64,000 bases of DNA, taken from the NCBI GenBank assembly GCA_964428335.1, contig CAYRXW010000005.1, forward strand, positions 62,001-126,000, given 5' to 3'. The position numbers and the translations under genes were made by a program. Below the pieces are notes generated by a model. It searched no databases. It saw nothing but the letters and a program-made list of their open reading frames with translations, and was not told the origin of the DNA. The stretch's first letter is position 1. Each line of letters starts with the position of its first letter. The stretch is from GW2011-AR15 sp964428335. Its GTDB lineage: Archaea > Nanobdellota > Nanobdellia > Woesearchaeales > GW2011-AR15. Below are positions 33,906 to 42,427 of this stretch, one piece after another.

Positions 33906-35873
33906 TCAGAATTTCACTAATGCACTATAACCAAACATCTTTTCAATGTGCTGGAATTCTACTGTTTCATTTTGGACAAATTTCATAATATTCCCAAGGA
34001 GATGTGGTACACTATTGATATTATACTTCCTGCGACCAGAAATGTTTTCAGCTATTTCAAGGTAAGTTACAATACCTTGGTTTTCCATAATATATTCTAA
34101 AGTTTTTTGCTCATCCTTGCTTAGCTTGCCTAAATAAATAAATTCATCATCACAAGAGAACACTGTTCCAAAAAAAGGATTATAGTACCTATTATCTGTT
34201 ATATGAACTAGTTTTCCCAGTGACCAACCAAACCCTTTGACCTCATAAAGCATATCCTCTCCCATTCTTTCGTTAAGCGTTCTAAGCCTCTTATCAAACG
34301 GACCATTTATGAATCCTAATTCTCCGTAATACAGAAACCTGCTATCCTGTTGCATAAACTTTTTTATAATCTTTTCGTCTTGCTTCTTAGAGTCATGGAC
34401 TGCATACTCTGCTCCGTTTATTGTAACAGAACAAAACACATTTCCTGCCTGATAGAAATGACTATCTGAGATTCTGAGGAAATCATCTTCCACAAGTATG
34501 TGTTCAATAGGTTTAAAATTCAAGGAATAGCCTTTTCCTTGGTGATTCTTAAATAATGGTTGTCCTGGTGAGCGATCATTTACCAGCACATTAACCTCAG
34601 AAAGTGCTAAGGCAACTCTGTTTTTTTTCACTTTGCCTTTTACAAACTGATCAAAACTTGCAAATTCGGATGAATCAAGGATAACTTTCATTGCTCGACT
34701 CTGTTTTAAGCTAAGCTTTCTCTCAAGATTTAGCTTCCCTGGAGCAAATTCGTAAAATAGCATATCATGCTCCATATCAAAATATTGGTCCTTGCAAAAT
34801 CTATACAGTTTTTTTGGAAGATAATCTATGTAAAATCCATAACCCTCGATTCCCTTTATTGTGTCCTCGTGCGAACTATCTTTACGCAACCTATTATTAA
34901 CTCTGTTTATGAATACCAACATGACATCGTGAGAATATGGAAATTTTTTAGCCAGCTCACTATAGGTTATCAATCTGCCTTTTCTTGCTAGGAAATACTT
35001 AAGAACTTCAGCAAGAGACTTTTTTAGGTCCTTTGCATATGTCGTTGAAGAGGCTTCTTTACCATAATATATAAAATTAGTTACTGTGTCAAACCAGTAG
35101 TCTCTGGTGACATGTACAGGGTTTATTGGTACATGCATCCAACTGATACCCATTGCTCCGGAATATCTACCAACATTTACTAAAATTTGCGGAATTGAAT
35201 TATTAAGCTCTATTAATTCCCTGGTATCGTGAATCATCTGAATGACATTTTTTCTATTTGTGTTAAACTCTTTTTCAATCTGTGTATACCTTACAAACTT
35301 CTTCTTTTTTGTCAGCGAAATAAGTTTAAGCTTTTGCTTTCCAACCTTTCCGATAGGCAAATCTACAATTTGCCCGATGCTATCATATAGATCCCCTGTT
35401 GATAGGTCAATCCATACACCCTCTCTTAGTTTAAGTGGATTTTGCGGTCCATAGCCTATCATGTACCCTATTCGTGATATAAGACGAATATATCTTGATG
35501 AATTGCCTTCTTTTCCGAATATTTTCCATAAATCCCTAACGGATTTGAATAGATTCTGCCTGTTCTTCAGCATTGGATATAAACCTTCGAATTCTTCATA
35601 TCCCACTATTGATGTATAACTTGCTACAAGTGTATCTAACACGCGTTTTGCTGCTGGCATTTTATTCATATTGGATATGAACTTTCGTTCTGTGAATTCT
35701 GGCTTACCTGTGAATAGGCTGAAATGTGCCTCTTTAGATTCGAAAACAAGCCCGGTTGAAGGCTCATAGTAATAGTCTCCTACCATAAATACCTCATCAG
35801 AATACTGAAGCCTTAAAATTTCATCCCTCAATACAGATATCCTTGTTTCAAGATCCACTTCATGAACATGCAT
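33906..35873 (-). CDS. Protein of six tandem OmpR/PhoB-like winged-helix repeats
   Basis: A 655-residue soluble protein made of about six repeats of 95-115 residues (roughly 26-142, 148-243, 253-351, 356-454, 462-555, 557-655). Each has a beta start around D-x-x-x-G/D-x-x-x-Y, a helical part like LAEVLKYFLARKGRLITYSE, and a closing wing with a Gly-aromatic motif: SRIGYMIG, NVGRYSGA, IEGYGFYI, HQGKGYSL, VKGFGWSL, EKMFGYSA. The third repeat is close to a full OmpR effector domain. There is no receiver domain, membrane span or enzyme motif. I infer a multi-site DNA-binding or scaffold protein. It stands alone on the minus strand. Confidence 0.65.
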   Translation of the reverse strand: MHVHEVDLETRISVLRDEILRLQYSDEVFMVGDYYYEPSTGLVFESKEAHFSLFTGKPEFTERKFISNMNKMPAAKRVLDTLVASYTSIVGYEEFEGLYPMLKNRQNLFKSVRDLWKIFGKEGNSSRYIRLISRIGYMIGYGPQNPLKLREGVWIDLSTGDLYDSIGQIVDLPIGKVGKQKLKLISLTKKKKFVRYTQIEKEFNTNRKNVIQMIHDTRELIELNNSIPQILVNVGRYSGAMGISWMHVPINPVHVTRDYWFDTVTNFIYYGKEASSTTYAKDLKKSLAEVLKYFLARKGRLITYSELAKKFPYSHDVMLVFINRVNNRLRKDSSHEDTIKGIEGYGFYIDYLPKKLYRFCKDQYFDMEHDMLFYEFAPGKLNLERKLSLKQSRAMKVILDSSEFASFDQFVKGKVKKNRVALALSEVNVLVNDRSPGQPLFKNHQGKGYSLNFKPIEHILVEDDFLRISDSHFYQAGNVFCSVTINGAEYAVHDSKKQDEKIIKKFMQQDSRFLYYGELGFINGPFDKRLRTLNERMGEDMLYEVKGFGWSLGKLVHITDNRYYNPFFGTVFSCDDEFIYLGKLSKDEQKTLEYIMENQGIVTYLEIAENISGRRKYNINSVPHLLGNIMKFVQNETVEFQHIEKMFGYSALVKF

Positions 35874-35938
35874 CTTCGAAGGGAGAATTAAGCTATATTT
35901 AAATCAACATTATGAAAACTTCTGAGTTTTCTTAGCTG

Positions 35939-36547
35939 TCATTTCCTAAAAACCATCAGTGAACCCAGGGACATAAAAAAAGGAAGCTTAAAAGGCATGC
36001 TCTCTGTCTTTATGCTCTTCAAGCCAATGGCTTTCCTCATCATCTCAGGATTAAAGGAATTTACATGATCTGGCACTTTTACCGGCCTTCTTAACAGGAA
36101 AAACCTGCTTATTGTCCAATTTACCTCATTTGGAAATGTTATTATCAATAGTCCGTCTTTCTTTAATACCCTTTTAAGCTCCTTTAGCACATCTTTATAG
36201 AGGTAGATATGCTCAAGGACTTCAGAACATGTGATGCAGTCAAAGCTTTCATCAGGAAATTCAAGTTTTGTCAAGTCCATCTTATAGAACTTCCCTTCAG
36301 GAAACCTTATCCTTGCTTTTTTTAAGGCTGCATCTGTTATGTCAATGCCAAAATACTCAGCTTTTCTTTTTGATAGAAATTTCAACAGATGGCCTTCTCC
36401 GCAGCCTGCATCTAATACTTTCCTTCCTTTAACCTGTGCAAATATCTTATCCAGCCTATCTCTATGCACAAACCTTACAAGAGGGTTTTTTGAATTATAT
36501 AGTGCTTCCATGTGATCTTCTGGCATATGGATATGTTCATTCACCAT
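35939..36547 (-). CDS. SAM-dependent methyltransferase (class I)
   Basis: A 202-residue class I methyltransferase: motif I VLDAGCGEGHLL, motif II FGIDIT, then FDCITCSEVLEHI and the post-core LKKDGLLIITFPNE. Related enzymes often act in glycan or small-molecule pathways. The substrate is unknown, and nearby genes give no clear lead. Confidence 0.85.
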   Translation of the reverse strand: MVNEHIHMPEDHMEALYNSKNPLVRFVHRDRLDKIFAQVKGRKVLDAGCGEGHLLKFLSKRKAEYFGIDITDAALKKARIRFPEGKFYKMDLTKLEFPDESFDCITCSEVLEHIYLYKDVLKELKRVLKKDGLLIITFPNEVNWTISRFFLLRRPVKVPDHVNSFNPEMMRKAIGLKSIKTESMPFKLPFFMSLGSLMVFRK

Positions 36548-36588
36548 GAATGATAATATTGGTTTTAGATTTATAAACTAAGTGGTTA

Positions 36589-37134
36589 TCATGGCTTCTT
36601 TTTCTTCATATAGATTAGAGAAAACCCAAGCACTAATATGCCTGCAGAGACAGCTATCCCTAACCAATTCCTTTCCAGACTAGCATTGAAGCTTCGCCTC
36701 CTGGCATTATCCCATGCCTCTTTCTGTATCTGGACCGGTGTCTTTACCTCTCCGCTATCTTCTGAGACATAGATATGAACAGAGGTGTATTGAAAGGTAT
36801 GTCCTGATTGAGATGCATTGCCGAATATGATATATTCTCCTGGCCTTGTAGCTTTTGCTTTTACTTTAAGCCTTTCCTCATTAACTAAACTAAAATGCTG
36901 GGCAGTTTCTCCTCCCAAAAGTTCAATATTTTCCGGAATGCTGATAGTTAAATTTACTGGAAATGGCTCATCCATATCATAATTTGGTGAAACACTTAAA
37001 ACAATATCAAATTCATCGCCTAATTTTGGCTCGCCTAAAATTTCCAATTCCATCTTTAAAATTGGAGAAGGTGATGTGGCTGCAATTAAAGATGAAAACA
37101 AAAAGAATAATAAAAATAAAACAATTTTTTTCAT
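36589..37134 (-). CDS. Exported, membrane-tethered beta-sandwich protein
   Basis: A 181-residue protein with an N-terminal signal peptide (about 1-19), an extracellular Ig-like domain (KLGDEFDIVLSVSPNY ... IPENIELLGG ... RPGEYIIFGNAS) and one C-terminal membrane helix (about 158-175) followed by KKKKP. The middle resembles CARDB/BatD-type adhesive domains. I cannot name a specific family. Confidence 0.55.
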   Translation of the reverse strand: MKKIVLFLLFFLFSSLIAATSPSPILKMELEILGEPKLGDEFDIVLSVSPNYDMDEPFPVNLTISIPENIELLGGETAQHFSLVNEERLKVKAKATRPGEYIIFGNASQSGHTFQYTSVHIYVSEDSGEVKTPVQIQKEAWDNARRRSFNASLERNWLGIAVSAGILVLGFSLIYMKKKKP

Positions 37135-37257
37135 ATTATAACTAAGACATAGCTATATTGATTAATCTTTCTATAACTTCAATTTGATAAACAAAGCTAT
37201 TGCAACCTGGCTTTTCAAACAAAAAACCTTAAATACCCTAATCAATCTACAGATAGC

Positions 37258-38028
37258 ATGGATAATTTCCATGTCTATCTAAAAAAGCAGCTTCTGGAAT
37301 ATGTAGAGGCAGAAAGAAAGAAAGGTATACCTCTGGAAGAGATTGAAAAGGTGCTTCTTGACGCAGGACATAGGAAGAACATAATAGATGAAGTGTTTTT
37401 AGAGATAAAGAATGAGGCTGCAACACATAAGGAAGCGCCACATAAGAATGAGACAGAAAAAGACCTTTCCTTGATGCTAAAAGGCGCTTTTTCAAAGTTC
37501 ATGGCCCAGGCTTCAGATAAGGAAGTTAAAGAAGCAAAGCAGGATTTTGAGAATACAAATACTGAAAAGGTTGTTGAGGAAGTGATTGAGGAGGCAGAAT
37601 ATATAGAGGAGAAGACAACACTTGAATCTGCGACATTCTTTGTCTATCTTGTTTTTTTAGCAATAATTGCGCTTTTTAGCGCAGCATCAACTGATGCGCA
37701 GATGCTTAGCGTCATAATTGGATTCATGCCTGTGATAATCAGCGTTTTTGTATCTTTCCTTGCACTAAAGCTTGCTGACAACGTCCCTGTCTATGTGTTT
37801 ATACCTCTTATAATATCAGGCATATTTTATGCTATTGCTAGATTTACAGCATTTCCGATGTTTAAAGGGCTTGACCCGGAAGGGCTTTCCATTGTGAATT
37901 TTCTGCTTGGATTCTTCTTCAACATACTGATAGTTTATGTAAGGTTCCTAAAGCCAAACCATATGAAGAGAAGGAAAATAAAAAAGACTGTAAGAAATTA
38001 CGAAGGAATAAATGAGCTTAGGAATTAA
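37258..38028 (+). CDS. Membrane protein with UBA-like N-terminal helices
   Basis: A 256-residue protein. The first about 50 residues (LKKQLLEYVEAERKKGIPLE, then LLDAGHRKNIIDEVF) match a short helical unit that often begins membrane proteins in DPANN-type genomes. A charged linker follows, then four membrane helices (about 125-230) and a basic tail. Function unknown. It is followed after 1 nt by a small zinc-ribbon gene. Confidence 0.55.
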   Translation: MDNFHVYLKKQLLEYVEAERKKGIPLEEIEKVLLDAGHRKNIIDEVFLEIKNEAATHKEAPHKNETEKDLSLMLKGAFSKFMAQASDKEVKEAKQDFENTNTEKVVEEVIEEAEYIEEKTTLESATFFVYLVFLAIIALFSAASTDAQMLSVIIGFMPVIISVFVSFLALKLADNVPVYVFIPLIISGIFYAIARFTAFPMFKGLDPEGLSIVNFLLGFFFNILIVYVRFLKPNHMKRRKIKKTVRNYEGINELRN

Positions 38029-38029
38029 A

Positions 38030-38164
38030 ATGTACATAGTAACCTGCCCAAAGTGCAAGCAAGAGATGAAAACAAGTGCAGAAAAGAAAAAAAGATGCGT
38101 CTACTGCGGCTTCACTTTCTCGCTTTTCACAAAAAAAGGAAACAACATCAAAAAAAGAATCTAG
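38030..38164 (+). CDS. Zinc-ribbon micro-protein
   Basis: A 44-residue ORF, MYIVTCPKCKQEMKTSAEKK onward, with two CxxC pairs (C6/C9 and C23/C26 in CVYCGF) and a basic tail. It starts 1 nt after the preceding stop and ends 4 nt before the likely start of the EamA gene. Position and zinc pattern make it credible despite its size. It may bind nucleic acid; no function is known. Confidence 0.55.
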   Translation: MYIVTCPKCKQEMKTSAEKKKRCVYCGFTFSLFTKKGNNIKKRI

Positions 38165-38168
38165 TGGG

Positions 38169-39005
38169 TTGTTTCTTCTAGGCTTATTTTCTTTTGTCAC
38201 TGCTTTTGTAGGTATTTTTGTAAAACTAATTAATGGGATGGATGTCTACCAGATAATTTTTTTCAGGGCGAGCCTGGCGCTTGCATTCATATTTTTCATA
38301 ATTAAGATAAAAGGAAAAACTAGCGAACTTAGGATTGAAAAGCCTCTTCTTACATTATTTATTGGTATATTTGAAGGCATCTCTATACTTGCTTTTTTTC
38401 TTGCAATAAATTTAAGCAGTGTGACAAATGCAATTTTTTTGGCTTACAGCGCGCCTATATGGTCTGTTTTCTTTTCATATCTTTTCCTAAAGGAAAGAAT
38501 AGAGAGAAAGACTATAGTAAGCGTGGTTATTGCAATAGCAGGGATATTATTTATTGTGGACCCAAGGAAGCTTGAATTTAATCTTCAGCTAGGGAATATT
38601 TTTGCACTGCTTTCTGGATTCTTTTATGCTGCAATGGCTATCCTTGCAAAACCCATGCTTGAAAAAAAATCAGGATATTATGTGGCATTCTGGCAATACT
38701 TTGTGATATCAGTTGTCTTTGGAATCATATGCAGGTTCAATTTAACAGGTGCTTTAGATAATGTTCCTGCGCTCCTTGGACTAGGGATTTTTGCAACAGG
38801 GTTTTCTGCTATACTTTTCATGGAAGGGATAAGGAAAGTGAAAGGCCAGGAGATTTTTGTAATTACTTCAATCGAGCCTGTTTTTGCTTCTGCCCTGGCA
38901 TTTATAATACTGGGAGAAAAGATATCAGCATTTGGATATTTTGGAGCAGCATTGATACTGATTGGGATTTATAACATATCAAAAAAACAAATAAGTTTTG
39001 GTTAA
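38169..39005 (+). CDS. EamA/DMT superfamily transporter
   Basis: A ten-helix transporter of the drug/metabolite family built from two EamA repeats. VKLINGMDVYQIIFFRAS ends the first helix pair, SSVTNAIFLAYSAPIW and LLSGFFYAAMAILAK fall in the middle, and TSIEPVFASALAFIILGEKI is the hallmark of the second repeat. The start is uncertain: the open frame reaches an in-frame GTG at 38076, but that part overlaps the zinc-ribbon ORF and lacks an ATG, so I use the TTG at 38169. The substrate is unknown. Confidence 0.82.
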   Translation: MFLLGLFSFVTAFVGIFVKLINGMDVYQIIFFRASLALAFIFFIIKIKGKTSELRIEKPLLTLFIGIFEGISILAFFLAINLSSVTNAIFLAYSAPIWSVFFSYLFLKERIERKTIVSVVIAIAGILFIVDPRKLEFNLQLGNIFALLSGFFYAAMAILAKPMLEKKSGYYVAFWQYFVISVVFGIICRFNLTGALDNVPALLGLGIFATGFSAILFMEGIRKVKGQEIFVITSIEPVFASALAFIILGEKISAFGYFGAALILIGIYNISKKQISFG

Positions 39006-39036
39006 TCATTTAAATCAATAATATATCATACTTTGT

Positions 39037-39951
39037 ATGAAAGAGATAGTTTCAAGGATACTTGAAAAGATTGATGAAAAAAGCACTGCAGTTTTTCTAG
39101 ATAGCCAGAAATACGAAATAAAAGATGAGAATTTTATTCAGATAAAAGATCCAACTAAAAATAAGAGCGTATCTTTTGTTGATGGAGGAAATCTTGAATT
39201 AATAAAGTGTCCTTCTTTCTCTGTTTTTTTTAACAGGATATATTATTCTACATATAAACTTAATAAAAGGGTAAAATCAAAAAGAACGGATTTCTTTACT
39301 TTTATCCATACGACAATTTTAGATAATAAGATTATCTATAATGCTGAATGCTTTGGGAATGATATGAAATTTTCTTTTGATTCTGAAGACAGGACAATCT
39401 CCAGTTCAACAGCAAGGGCTGATATCTCAATTATTGGAAACGTAATAAGGAGATTTTCAGAATTAAAGCTTGCTTCTGAGATTGAATCTGATTATATCAT
39501 AATTGATGGTTCCTTGGAAAAAAAGTATACAAATGAAGAAAGGTTCCTTGAAATGCTGAAGAATAGGAATGTATTTGGGCTTTCAAAATCAAATGATATA
39601 CTGACTGAAAAAGGAAGCTCTGCCGGAGCTGCTGTTTTTTTATCAAAGAAAGGCTGCTTTGCCTATAAGATATGCAGGAACAATTATTTCTTAAAGCTGC
39701 ATGACAAATCAAAATATGTTTTCAGGCTGGAATCATGTAATGATAATGAAATAAATGAAATTGCTTCGCTTCTCAAGGAAAATTCCAAAGATATTATTTT
39801 TCCAGGCTACCCTTATGGCCTTATCGAAGCAGATAAGTTTGCAAGGGTTAGCGAAAATGAGAGAAAGGCGCTGAAGATGCAGATGCTGATGATGCTTGGT
39901 GATAAAATAACACCATATATCAATAATTCAAATGCCCATGAACTATTTTGA
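39037..39951 (+). CDS. nurA: NurA 5'-3' nuclease
   Basis: NurA resects DNA ends together with the HerA helicase during archaeal double-strand break repair. The 304-residue protein has the metal-binding Asp in SFVDGGNLEL (D49), a second one in YIIIDGSL (D154), GLSKSNDILT, and the C-terminal FPGYPYGLIEADKFARVSEN ending in NAHELF. HerA is also in this window (46065-48032) but is not adjacent. The 3' end overlaps the convergent ATP-grasp gene by 9 nt. Confidence 0.85.
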   Translation: MKEIVSRILEKIDEKSTAVFLDSQKYEIKDENFIQIKDPTKNKSVSFVDGGNLELIKCPSFSVFFNRIYYSTYKLNKRVKSKRTDFFTFIHTTILDNKIIYNAECFGNDMKFSFDSEDRTISSSTARADISIIGNVIRRFSELKLASEIESDYIIIDGSLEKKYTNEERFLEMLKNRNVFGLSKSNDILTEKGSSAGAAVFLSKKGCFAYKICRNNYFLKLHDKSKYVFRLESCNDNEINEIASLLKENSKDIIFPGYPYGLIEADKFARVSENERKALKMQMLMMLGDKITPYINNSNAHELF

Positions 39952-40941
39952 TTTCTTGTTCCTAGCACTTCTTACAATATAGTCAATCATCTGCGCATAA
40001 GACATGCCTGCCTGCCTGGCCATTTTTGCAAGTCCTGCGTCTTCTGATATGTCTGGATTTGGATTTACTTCAAGAACATATGGCCTATTGTTCTTATCGA
40101 CCCTAAAATCAACCCTATAGTAATCCTCGCACTGCAGATTATCGCCTGCCATCACTGCATATTTTACAAGCTGGTCATATAGCTTATCTGAAATTTTTGA
40201 AAAAGATGAATTTGTCTTTTTGTATTCTGTGCTTTCCTCAACCCACTTTGCGTCATAGTTCACAATCTTTGGAAGTTCAGTTGGCATGCCATTAAATGAT
40301 ACTTCTGATATAGGAAGCACAAACCTTTTTCTTGTGCCTAAGACACCTACATAGAACTCACGTCCTTCGATATATGACTCAACAAGTGCAGGCTGCTTGT
40401 AATCCCTAAGTATTGCCCTTATCTTATTCCTTAAATCTGTCTTGTTCCTTACAACTGAATCATTCCTTATGCCTACTGATGAATCCTCCCTCATAGGTTT
40501 TACAAATAAAGGAAATATAAGGTCCTTGCTCAGCTTTTCATCTGCTCTTGAAAACACCTGGAACTTTGGGGTTGGTATCTTATGATGCAACAGCACTTTT
40601 TTTGTTATTGCCTTATTTACGCATAAAGACAGGCAGAAAACACCTGAACCTGTATATTTTATTTTTAATAAGTCAAGCATTGCAGGAACATGCGCCTCAA
40701 ACCTAGAGTCTGAAAAAAAGCCGTCATCAACAAGATTGAATACCAAATCTATCTTATGCTTCTCGCTTTTGAACCTTTTGAATAGGTTAAGATTAGCGTG
40801 ATATTCTAAAGGCCTATGGCCTGTTTCTGTTAAAGCACGCATGACAGAAAAAGCATGTCCGTTGTCATCCCTGCCCTGCCAGTCTTTTTTGTAAAGACCA
40901 CGCATGTCAGTATCTGTTGTAAATAATACTGCGACTTTCAT
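39943..40941 (-). CDS. Ddl-like ATP-grasp ligase, paralogue 2
   Basis: A 332-residue ATP-grasp enzyme like D-alanine-D-alanine ligase. It shows FPLFVKPMREDSSVGI (the ATP-binding lysine and serine loop), VESYIEGREFYVGVLG, and YRVDFRVDKNNRPYVLEVNP with N-x-N and DAGLAKMA. True Ddl enzymes carry specific N-terminal Glu/Ser contacts I cannot confirm here, so it may join other amino acids or peptides. It is the last gene of a four-gene operon with MurL-like, GNAT and a second ATP-grasp gene; it overlaps its paralogue by 1 nt. Confidence 0.82.
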   Translation of the reverse strand: MKVAVLFTTDTDMRGLYKKDWQGRDDNGHAFSVMRALTETGHRPLEYHANLNLFKRFKSEKHKIDLVFNLVDDGFFSDSRFEAHVPAMLDLLKIKYTGSGVFCLSLCVNKAITKKVLLHHKIPTPKFQVFSRADEKLSKDLIFPLFVKPMREDSSVGIRNDSVVRNKTDLRNKIRAILRDYKQPALVESYIEGREFYVGVLGTRKRFVLPISEVSFNGMPTELPKIVNYDAKWVEESTEYKKTNSSFSKISDKLYDQLVKYAVMAGDNLQCEDYYRVDFRVDKNNRPYVLEVNPNPDISEDAGLAKMARQAGMSYAQMIDYIVRSARNKKSK

Positions 40942-41918
40942 TAATTAGTTATTTCTAGTTCAGTGCTATTTATATTCTTTTTCATAGCTGCAAAAATTAT
41001 TTTTTTTATTGTCTCTTCATAGCTATAGCCTGCTGCTTTCGCTGACCTAAAGAAACCTGCGTCATCATTTATGCATGGGTTTGGGTTGACATCAATCACA
41101 TAAGGGATGTTATTTTTTATCCTGAAATCTACCCTTGCATAACCTGAACAGGAAAATATCCTGAAAACTTTCAATGCTATCTCTTTTACCTTTCCTTCTG
41201 TGACCTTGTCAATAACTATAGGGCAAACCCCGACTGTATGAATATATGCTGAAGACTGCAAATCCCATTTTGCATCATACGTGAGTATTTTAGGCTCGTT
41301 TTTTGGAAGATCAAACCTTATTTCAGACAATGGAAGGACTTCTTCATCCAGTATTGCTGCGTTTATTTCCCTGCCTTCAATGTACTCCTCAATCAATGAT
41401 GCCTGGTTAAATTTCTTAGTTACCTCTTCTACCTTTATCCTTAATTCTTCAATATTTCTTACAAAGGAATCATTTGTTATACCAATGCTTCCGTGCTCTT
41501 TCACAGGCTTTACTATCAATGGAAAATTAAGGCTTACTGATTTTCCTATCTTGTCTGCAACAATATAGCCTGGTGTCAGAACATTATTTGATTTTAATAC
41601 TTCCTTTATTGCATCCTTATCTGATGTAAGCTCAATATTTGCTGCGCTTGAGCCTGTGAATACTATTCTGTTTTTTTCAAGGGATTTTACTATGTCATAT
41701 TCATGATACTTGCTTCCATAGGTCTTTTCTGCAAGGTTTATTACGACATCATACTCTTTTAATTTTGGAAGGATAGAATAATCAAACCTAAAGATTTCAA
41801 CTTTTTCTTTCAGAATGCCTTTAATCTTATGCGCTATCTCAAGGGCTTCATCATCAGACAATGTGTCTTTTGTGTTTTTTGTTTTTTCCGGAAGGTTATG
41901 TATTATTGCAATTCTCAT
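40941..41918 (-). CDS. Ddl-like ATP-grasp ligase, paralogue 1
   Basis: A 325-residue ATP-grasp protein related to the next gene but clearly diverged. Core motifs: FPLIVKPVKEHGSIGI, IEEYIEGREINAAIL, ILTYDAKWD and ARVDFRIKNNIPYVIDVNPN with the metal-binding N-x-N. Two consecutive Ddl-like enzymes suggest two successive ligations on one scaffold. It overlaps the GNAT gene by 4 nt if the GNAT stop at 41915 is used. Confidence 0.82.
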   Translation of the reverse strand: MRIAIIHNLPEKTKNTKDTLSDDEALEIAHKIKGILKEKVEIFRFDYSILPKLKEYDVVINLAEKTYGSKYHEYDIVKSLEKNRIVFTGSSAANIELTSDKDAIKEVLKSNNVLTPGYIVADKIGKSVSLNFPLIVKPVKEHGSIGITNDSFVRNIEELRIKVEEVTKKFNQASLIEEYIEGREINAAILDEEVLPLSEIRFDLPKNEPKILTYDAKWDLQSSAYIHTVGVCPIVIDKVTEGKVKEIALKVFRIFSCSGYARVDFRIKNNIPYVIDVNPNPCINDDAGFFRSAKAAGYSYEETIKKIIFAAMKKNINSTELEITN

Positions 41919-42394
41919 TTTAGCCTTTTTTCATATAGTATCTTATCTTCCCCGACTTTATAGAAGTCTCTTATCCTTGCTATCTCCTTATAGTTTAATT
42001 TTTCATAGAACTTCTGCGTTGGAAGATAAGTCTTATCAGAACTTGTCTCAATATGTATCATCCTAGCCTTTGGCTTCAGCTTCTTTTCAACAGATTCCAT
42101 GAGGAACTTCCCAATTCCTTTTCCCTGATATACAGGATCAACTGCAATATAATACACTTCGTATACCCCTTCTGTCAAAGATGCTTCACCATAGCAGATA
42201 TAGCCAATCACTTTATCTTTTTCCAAAACACAGTCTATAATGTATTCTCCATCATCATATTCCAGGCAATGCTCTATGAGCTCAACTGCTATTTCCTTGT
42301 CCTTCCCATTGAAATTTTTTATTCTTGAAACTATATCACAAACGGCTTTTTTGTATTCTTTTGAGAAAGCTTTAACAGAAAGGCTTGAAATCAT
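41915..42394 (-). CDS. GNAT family N-acetyltransferase
   Basis: A 159-residue acetyltransferase. The acetyl-CoA binding motif is VYYIAVDPVYQGKGIGKFLM, with VIGYICYGE before it and KFYEKLNYKEIARIRDFY after it. The ATG at 42394 follows GGAAGTGAGC; an ATG 8 codons upstream (42418) is also possible. Inside the MurL-like/ATP-grasp operon it may acylate the amine of the product. Confidence 0.85.
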   Translation of the reverse strand: MISSLSVKAFSKEYKKAVCDIVSRIKNFNGKDKEIAVELIEHCLEYDDGEYIIDCVLEKDKVIGYICYGEASLTEGVYEVYYIAVDPVYQGKGIGKFLMESVEKKLKPKARMIHIETSSDKTYLPTQKFYEKLNYKEIARIRDFYKVGEDKILYEKRLK

Positions 42395-42427
42395 GCTCAC
42401 TTCCATATAAACATGCATCTAATAGAT

